From positions 186,001-250,000 of the forward strand of contig NZ_CANMUE010000001.1 of NCBI RefSeq assembly GCF_947500975.1: a stretch of 64,000 nucleotides of DNA. The letters are read 5' to 3'. Under the pieces are notes generated by a model. That model was not told where the DNA came from, made no database searches, and worked only from the letters and a program-made list of their open reading frames with translations. The stretch is from an uncultured Polaribacter sp. (lineage in GTDB: Bacteria > Bacteroidota > Bacteroidia > Flavobacteriales > Flavobacteriaceae). This document shows, piece by piece, positions 60,000 to 64,000 of the stretch (within the stretch, counting starts at the first letter, position 1; every line of letters begins with the position of its first letter). The translations under genes and the position numbers were made by a program.

Positions 60000-61079
60000 T
60001 TGTATACAATTTTAGATATAGAAACTACAGGTGGAAAATTTAATGAAGAAGGAATTACTGAAATTGCAATCTACAAATTTGATGGCTATAATATTATAGA
60101 TCAGTTTATTTCTTTAGTAAATCCTGAAATACCAATTCAAGAATTTGTTGTAAAACTTACTGGCATAAATAATAAAATGCTAAAAAATGCTCCCAAGTTT
60201 TACGAAATTGCAAAACGAATTATAGAAATTACAAAAGACTCTATTTTAGTAGCACATAATAGTGCATTTGATTACAGAATTTTAAGAACTGAATTTAAAA
60301 GGTTAGGCTTCAATTTTGAAAGAAATACACTTTGTACTGTAGAATTAAGTAAGCAATTAATAGAAGACCAACCATCTTATAGCCTAGGAAAACTTACAAA
60401 ATCCTTAGGAATACCAATTACAGATAGGCATAGAGCCAATGGAGATGCTTTAGCAACTATTAAATTATTTAAACTTTTATTAGAAAAAGATACAGATAAA
60501 TATATCATTCAAAATTCAATAAAATACTTTGATAGAAGGTTAGAAAAAGAAAAATTAAATAATCTAATTAATTCAATTCCGCCAATATTAGGTGTGTTTT
60601 ATATTCATGATACAAATGGAAAAGTAATTTATATTGGTAAAGGGAAAAACATTAGAAATGAACTAAATAACTTATTTTTAAAAGTTACAAAAAGAGCATT
60701 AAAAATACAAGAAAGAGCTATCTCAGTTTCATATGATAAAACAGGAAACGAGTTATTTACTCGTTTAAAATACTTTTTAGAATTAGAGAATTTATCTCCA
60801 AAATTAAATATTAGAAAGAAGTTTAAATTAAAAAACGAAGATTTTAATAGCGATAATTTTATCGTACATCATAAAGGAAGAGAAGTTGAAGAAAATGCTA
60901 TTATACTTATTGAAAACAATGAAGTTTTTGGTTATGGTTATACAAACTTATCAATTCAAGAAAATCAAATTGACATTTTAAAAACTGTAATAACAACAAT
61001 TGAACATAAAAAAATTGCAAAAACAATTATTAAAAATTATTTAAAAAACAATAAAGTTCTAAAAATAGTTAGATTTTAA
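60000..61079 (+). CDS. DnaQ-like 3'-5' exonuclease fused to a GIY-YIG domain
   Basis: A 359-residue two-domain nuclease. Residues 1-165 are a DEDDh exonuclease: Asp and Glu in 'ILDIETTGG' (4-12), Asp in 'LVAHNSAFDYRILR', and His-Asp in 'HRANGDALAT'. Residues about 195-275 form a GIY-YIG domain in the version 'GVFYIHDTNGKVIYIGKGKN', with Arg in 'IRNEL' and Glu in 'YFLELENLSPKLN'. A C-terminal tail of 85 residues is beta-rich. Similar fusions, related to Cho/UvrC N-domains, suggest a role in DNA repair. Start is TTG at 60000, as the family begins with M-Y-T-I-L-D. Confidence 0.88.
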   Translation: MYTILDIETTGGKFNEEGITEIAIYKFDGYNIIDQFISLVNPEIPIQEFVVKLTGINNKMLKNAPKFYEIAKRIIEITKDSILVAHNSAFDYRILRTEFKRLGFNFERNTLCTVELSKQLIEDQPSYSLGKLTKSLGIPITDRHRANGDALATIKLFKLLLEKDTDKYIIQNSIKYFDRRLEKEKLNNLINSIPPILGVFYIHDTNGKVIYIGKGKNIRNELNNLFLKVTKRALKIQERAISVSYDKTGNELFTRLKYFLELENLSPKLNIRKKFKLKNEDFNSDNFIVHHKGREVEENAIILIENNEVFGYGYTNLSIQENQIDILKTVITTIEHKKIAKTIIKNYLKNNKVLKIVRF

Positions 61080-63032
61080 ATGAAAAGAAAAATAGTATTA
61101 ACAATTATACTTTTTTGTGGATTATTAATGCACTCACAAAAAGAAAAATCTACTCACTTAGGTTTAACAACTATAGAAGAACTTAAAATGAATGTTTATG
61201 AAAAAGATACCACTGCTAATGCTGTAGTTTTATATGAACATGCAAATCTATACATTGATAAAGAAAATGATTATAATACACGAATTGATTATTATTATAG
61301 AATTAAAATATTAGACAAAACTGCATTTAATTTAGCAAACATTGTTGTAAATCTTTACAAGAAAAAAAGAGCAGTTGATTTTAGAGGAATTACATACAAT
61401 CTAAAAGAAGGTAATTTTATACAAAAAACCTCTTTATTACAAAAAAACATTTTTACCACAAAAGAGAATGAAAAATGGACTTCTACAAAATTTACACTTC
61501 CTAATATAAAAGAAGGTAGCGTAATTGAATATACTTACAGCGTTATAAATCCTTATTTAGGTATTCCTGATTGGGAGTTTCAATCTGATATACCTAAAAT
61601 AAAAAGTGAATTTAACGCAGCTGTATTAGGAAATTATAAATATAAAATTAGAATTGTTGGTTTTCAAAAATTAGATAAAAATAATCCAACAATTAAAAAA
61701 GACTGTGTATATATTGATGGCCTAGGTTATGGTGATTGTGCAATTTTTTCTTATGGTATGAATAATATTCCTGCCTTTAAAGAAGAAAATTATATGCTTA
61801 GTAAAAAAAACTACATGTCTAGACTTGTATTTGATTTAGAATCCTATCATAGTCCAACTGGTGAGATTATAAAATATACTACAACTTGGAAAGAGGCTGA
61901 TAAAAAATTAAAAAAACTTTTTTTAAATAATCAAACAACAAAGAAAAATTACTTTAAAAGAAGAATACCTGAAAGCATTTTAAGTATCAAAAACAATTTA
62001 GAAAAAGCAAAAAAAGTATATTCTTTTATACAAAACCATTATACTTGGAACAATGAATATTGGAACAGTGATGATGAACAAGTTAAAGATGCTTATAATA
62101 ACAAAACTGGATCAGCTAGTGAAATCAATTTATCTTTATATAATAGCTTAAGAGCAGCAAAAATTGAAGCAAGTTTGATTATTTTATCAACAAGGAATAA
62201 CGGAATTCCTACGGATCTTTACCCAGTAATTAATGATTTTAATTATGTAATTGTAAAAGCATTAATTAATAATAAACCTTATTATTTAGACGCAACAAAT
62301 AAATATTTTCCTTTTGGTGAAGTACCAGAAAGGTGTTTAAATGGCAGAGCTAGAGAAATTAATTTTAAAGAAAAAAATGATTGGATTATTTTAAAACCAA
62401 AAACAAAAGCAACTAAAACTAGTAGCGTTAAGTTAGAATTAACGGAAAACGGGGAATTAATTGGAGATTTAACGGTTAGAAGTAACGGTTTTTTTGCTTA
62501 TAAAATTAGAGAAAAATTAAATAATCTAAGTGAGGATGCTTATATTGAAACTATAAATGACAATAATTCTTTTTTTGAAATAGATGATTATAAAGTTTTT
62601 GATAAAGAAGAAACTGATAAACCTTTAAAAGAAGTTTATACTGTTACAATCCCTTCAAATAAAAATTTAAGTGATAAAATCAGGTTAAATCCTTTCTTTT
62701 TTGAAAGAATAGACGAAAACCCCTTTAAGCTAGATGAAAGACTTTATCCTGTTGATTTTGGATATGCAAGAAAAAATAATTACTTATTAAAATTACAAAT
62801 TCCAGATAACTACAAAGTAACTTTATTACCAAAAGATGTTGCTTTTTCTTTACCAAATAAAGGAGGTTCTTTTATTATGAAAACTGAGAAAAAAGAAAAC
62901 GTAATCTCAATGCATGTACGAATGAGCATAAATAAAAGAAAATATACCTCTGAAGAATACTACAACCTTAAAGAATTCTACAATCAAATTGTAATTACTG
63001 AAAACTCTTATATCATATTAGAAAAAAAGTAA
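61080..63032 (+). CDS. DUF3857/transglutaminase-like domain exported protein
   Basis: A 650-residue protein with a signal peptide (1-19, 'LFCGLLMHSQ'). The N-terminal DUF3857 domain (about 35-235) has 'TRIDYYYRIKILDKTAFNLA' and 'EGSVIEYTYSVINPYLGIPD'. The transglutaminase-like domain (about 300-440) contains 'VYSFIQNHYTWN' and 'PYYLDATNKYFPFGEVP', with Asp in the DAT motif. At the usual Cys position the sequence reads 'KTGSASEINLSLYNSLRAAK', with Ala/Ser instead of Cys, so it is probably not a protease or transglutaminase but a fold kept for binding. It starts at once after the exonuclease stop, and is coupled to it. Confidence 0.87.
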   Translation: MKRKIVLTIILFCGLLMHSQKEKSTHLGLTTIEELKMNVYEKDTTANAVVLYEHANLYIDKENDYNTRIDYYYRIKILDKTAFNLANIVVNLYKKKRAVDFRGITYNLKEGNFIQKTSLLQKNIFTTKENEKWTSTKFTLPNIKEGSVIEYTYSVINPYLGIPDWEFQSDIPKIKSEFNAAVLGNYKYKIRIVGFQKLDKNNPTIKKDCVYIDGLGYGDCAIFSYGMNNIPAFKEENYMLSKKNYMSRLVFDLESYHSPTGEIIKYTTTWKEADKKLKKLFLNNQTTKKNYFKRRIPESILSIKNNLEKAKKVYSFIQNHYTWNNEYWNSDDEQVKDAYNNKTGSASEINLSLYNSLRAAKIEASLIILSTRNNGIPTDLYPVINDFNYVIVKALINNKPYYLDATNKYFPFGEVPERCLNGRAREINFKEKNDWIILKPKTKATKTSSVKLELTENGELIGDLTVRSNGFFAYKIREKLNNLSEDAYIETINDNNSFFEIDDYKVFDKEETDKPLKEVYTVTIPSNKNLSDKIRLNPFFFERIDENPFKLDERLYPVDFGYARKNNYLLKLQIPDNYKVTLLPKDVAFSLPNKGGSFIMKTEKKENVISMHVRMSINKRKYTSEEYYNLKEFYNQIVITENSYIILEKK

Positions 63033-63066
63033 TTTAATATTAAAAAATACCCCAACATTTTTTTTA

Positions 63067-64000
63067 CTACCGATTTAAATTTGATGCTAAAAATAGTTTT
63101 CTAATTTTATATAACATTATTAAAATTGATATGTGATGGTTGCTTTTGCAAAAAAAGGGTGTTCCTGGTGTAAAATGTATTTCTTCTACTGAATTTAATT
63201 CATTTTGTAATCTACTTTCTGTTGCAAATTGTGTTTCGTTCCAAGAAACATCAAAAATGTTTTCTACAGAAATACCAAAAACAACATCCTTCAATGTATA
63301 ATTAATATTTAAATCGCTTACTAAATAACCTTCTGCAACAATAGTATTATATTGATTTGCAGGTCTATCCGCTAAATATCTATAACGAAATCCCCCTGAA
63401 AAATTTCCTAAATCAGAAAAAGATAATCCCCCAGAAATTGTAAAACTTGGAGCTAAAGGAATATAATTTTCACCTACAATGTTTTCTATACTTCTTGCCC
63501 TTGTAAGTGTAGCATCTGTATCAAAAAAAATATTATCAGAAAACTGATATCTTAATCCTAAATCTAATCCAAAACGTTCAGATTTCCCTGATGGTTCTAC
63601 AATACCCGCATCACCAACATATACAAACTCTTCTTCAGAAAACAAGTACCAAGCTGTTGTATTTAAGACTAAATTCTTGGTTGGCTTCCATATACTTCCA
63701 AAATCTAAACCGTAAGCTCTTGGCAAAATTTTATTGGCATTTTGCTGTAAAACAACTCTTGCATCGTTGGAATGAAATCCAATTCCTGATTTTAAAAACC
63801 ATTGTAAATCACCATTCTGGGTGTACAAAAAGTTCAACTTCGGATTTACAATTGCTTTTGTTTCTGATAAAGTTTCAAAAGTTGAACTTAAATTATCAGT
63901 ATATAAAAACTTAAAATAATCTAAACGTAGAGCTGGTGAAATTTTAAATTTTCCTATTTTAAACTCTGAATTAAAAAAGGTATACAAATTGATTTGTTTT
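63067..64000 (-). CDS. TonB-dependent receptor barrel, N-terminal part outside the window, frameshifted at the end
   Basis: The frame is open from the right edge, so only the C-terminal 310 residues are seen: barrel strands such as 'KISPALRLDYFKFLY', 'FGLDLGLRYQFSDN', 'GGFRYRYLADRPAN' and 'FGISVENIFDVSWNETQF'. The normal end would be 'HFTPGTPFFAKATITYQF' closing at TAA 63122-63120, but a run of seven T (63156-63150, minus strand) shifts the frame, giving a non-family tail 'CKSNHHIS...' and a stop at 63067. Without that tail's correction the terminal Phe signal for outer-membrane assembly is lost. This may be a sequencing slip, a mutation, or slippage. Confidence 0.8.
   Translation of the reverse strand, partial: KQINLYTFFNSEFKIGKFKISPALRLDYFKFLYTDNLSSTFETLSETKAIVNPKLNFLYTQNGDLQWFLKSGIGFHSNDARVVLQQNANKILPRAYGLDFGSIWKPTKNLVLNTTAWYLFSEEEFVYVGDAGIVEPSGKSERFGLDLGLRYQFSDNIFFDTDATLTRARSIENIVGENYIPLAPSFTISGGLSFSDLGNFSGGFRYRYLADRPANQYNTIVAEGYLVSDLNINYTLKDVVFGISVENIFDVSWNETQFATESRLQNELNSVEEIHFTPGTPFFCKSNHHISILIMLYKIRKLFLASNLNR

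Noticed and set aside
63960..63990. ATG at 63987 (minus) as the start of the right-edge receptor
   Set aside because: The frame stays open to the window edge and the sequence begins in the middle of a barrel, so this Met is internal.

Overview
The window looks like chromosomal DNA of a low-GC member of the Bacteroidota, most likely a marine Flavobacteriaceae of the Polaribacter/Tenacibaculum type (the genus is a guess). The reasons are the strongly A/T-rich sequence, the near absence of Shine-Dalgarno sites, promoters of the Bacteroidetes form (TTG, about 20 bases, TAnnTTTG), and lineage families such as DUF4290, DUF7935, DUF1835, a single-zinc-centre DnaJ, a MutS2 without Smr and several TonB-dependent receptors. 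Both ends cut genes: an isopenicillin-N-synthase-type oxygenase at the left and a TonB-dependent receptor at the right.

Layout. 1-3.75 kb: oxygenase, SUI1-type factor, then a head-to-tail trio (DUF1835, nucleoside phosphorylase, soluble periplasmic-binding-fold protein). 3.75-5.8 kb: an accessory patch with a lipoprotein zinc metallopeptidase, bracketed by a 109-bp exact direct repeat of the 3' end of the preceding gene, then a 45-residue lipoprotein. 6-10.6 kb: ung, mutS2, an MFS carrier and a small secreted protein with an ECF-like promoter. 10.67-12.06 kb: an IS256-family element killed by one in-frame stop. 12-13.7 kb: a repeat-containing lipoprotein and a Crp/Fnr regulator. 14-24 kb (minus strand): acnB, rnpB, dnaJ, grpE, murA, DUF4290 and uvrD, i.e. 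TCA cycle, tRNA processing, protein folding, wall synthesis and DNA repair. 24.1-26 kb: a satD-DUF3307-DUF7935 operon behind three palindromes spaced exactly 28 bp. 26-29.5 kb: divergent cobalamin uptake genes (btuB with a B12 riboswitch, btuF). 29.7-36.5 kb: a 7TM-LuxR sensor, Asp/Glu racemase, and parC/parE. 36.7-41.4 kb: lysA, FAH-family enzyme, GNAT, tex. 41.4-43.9 kb: a candidate defence module (antitoxin-like 48-residue ORF plus an Mrr-nuclease/STAND NTPase). 44-46.4 kb: topB, whose coding sequence contains in-frame copies of a dispersed palindromic repeat. 46.4-52.7 kb: PhzF, VF530, aminopeptidase P, gcvT, YkgJ-type protein, ychF. 52.8-64 kb: a TonB receptor, ferredoxin, acyl-CoA reductase, serC, serA, YggS, an exonuclease/GIY-YIG fusion, a DUF3857 protein and the cut receptor.

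Most of the window is housekeeping. The parts deserving a second look are the Mrr-STAND gene with its antitoxin-like partner, the palindromic repeats translated inside topB, the 109-bp repeat around the metallopeptidase, the regularly spaced palindromes before satD, and an 11-bp helically phased tandem repeat at 29.7 kb. No tRNA, rRNA or CRISPR array was recognised.
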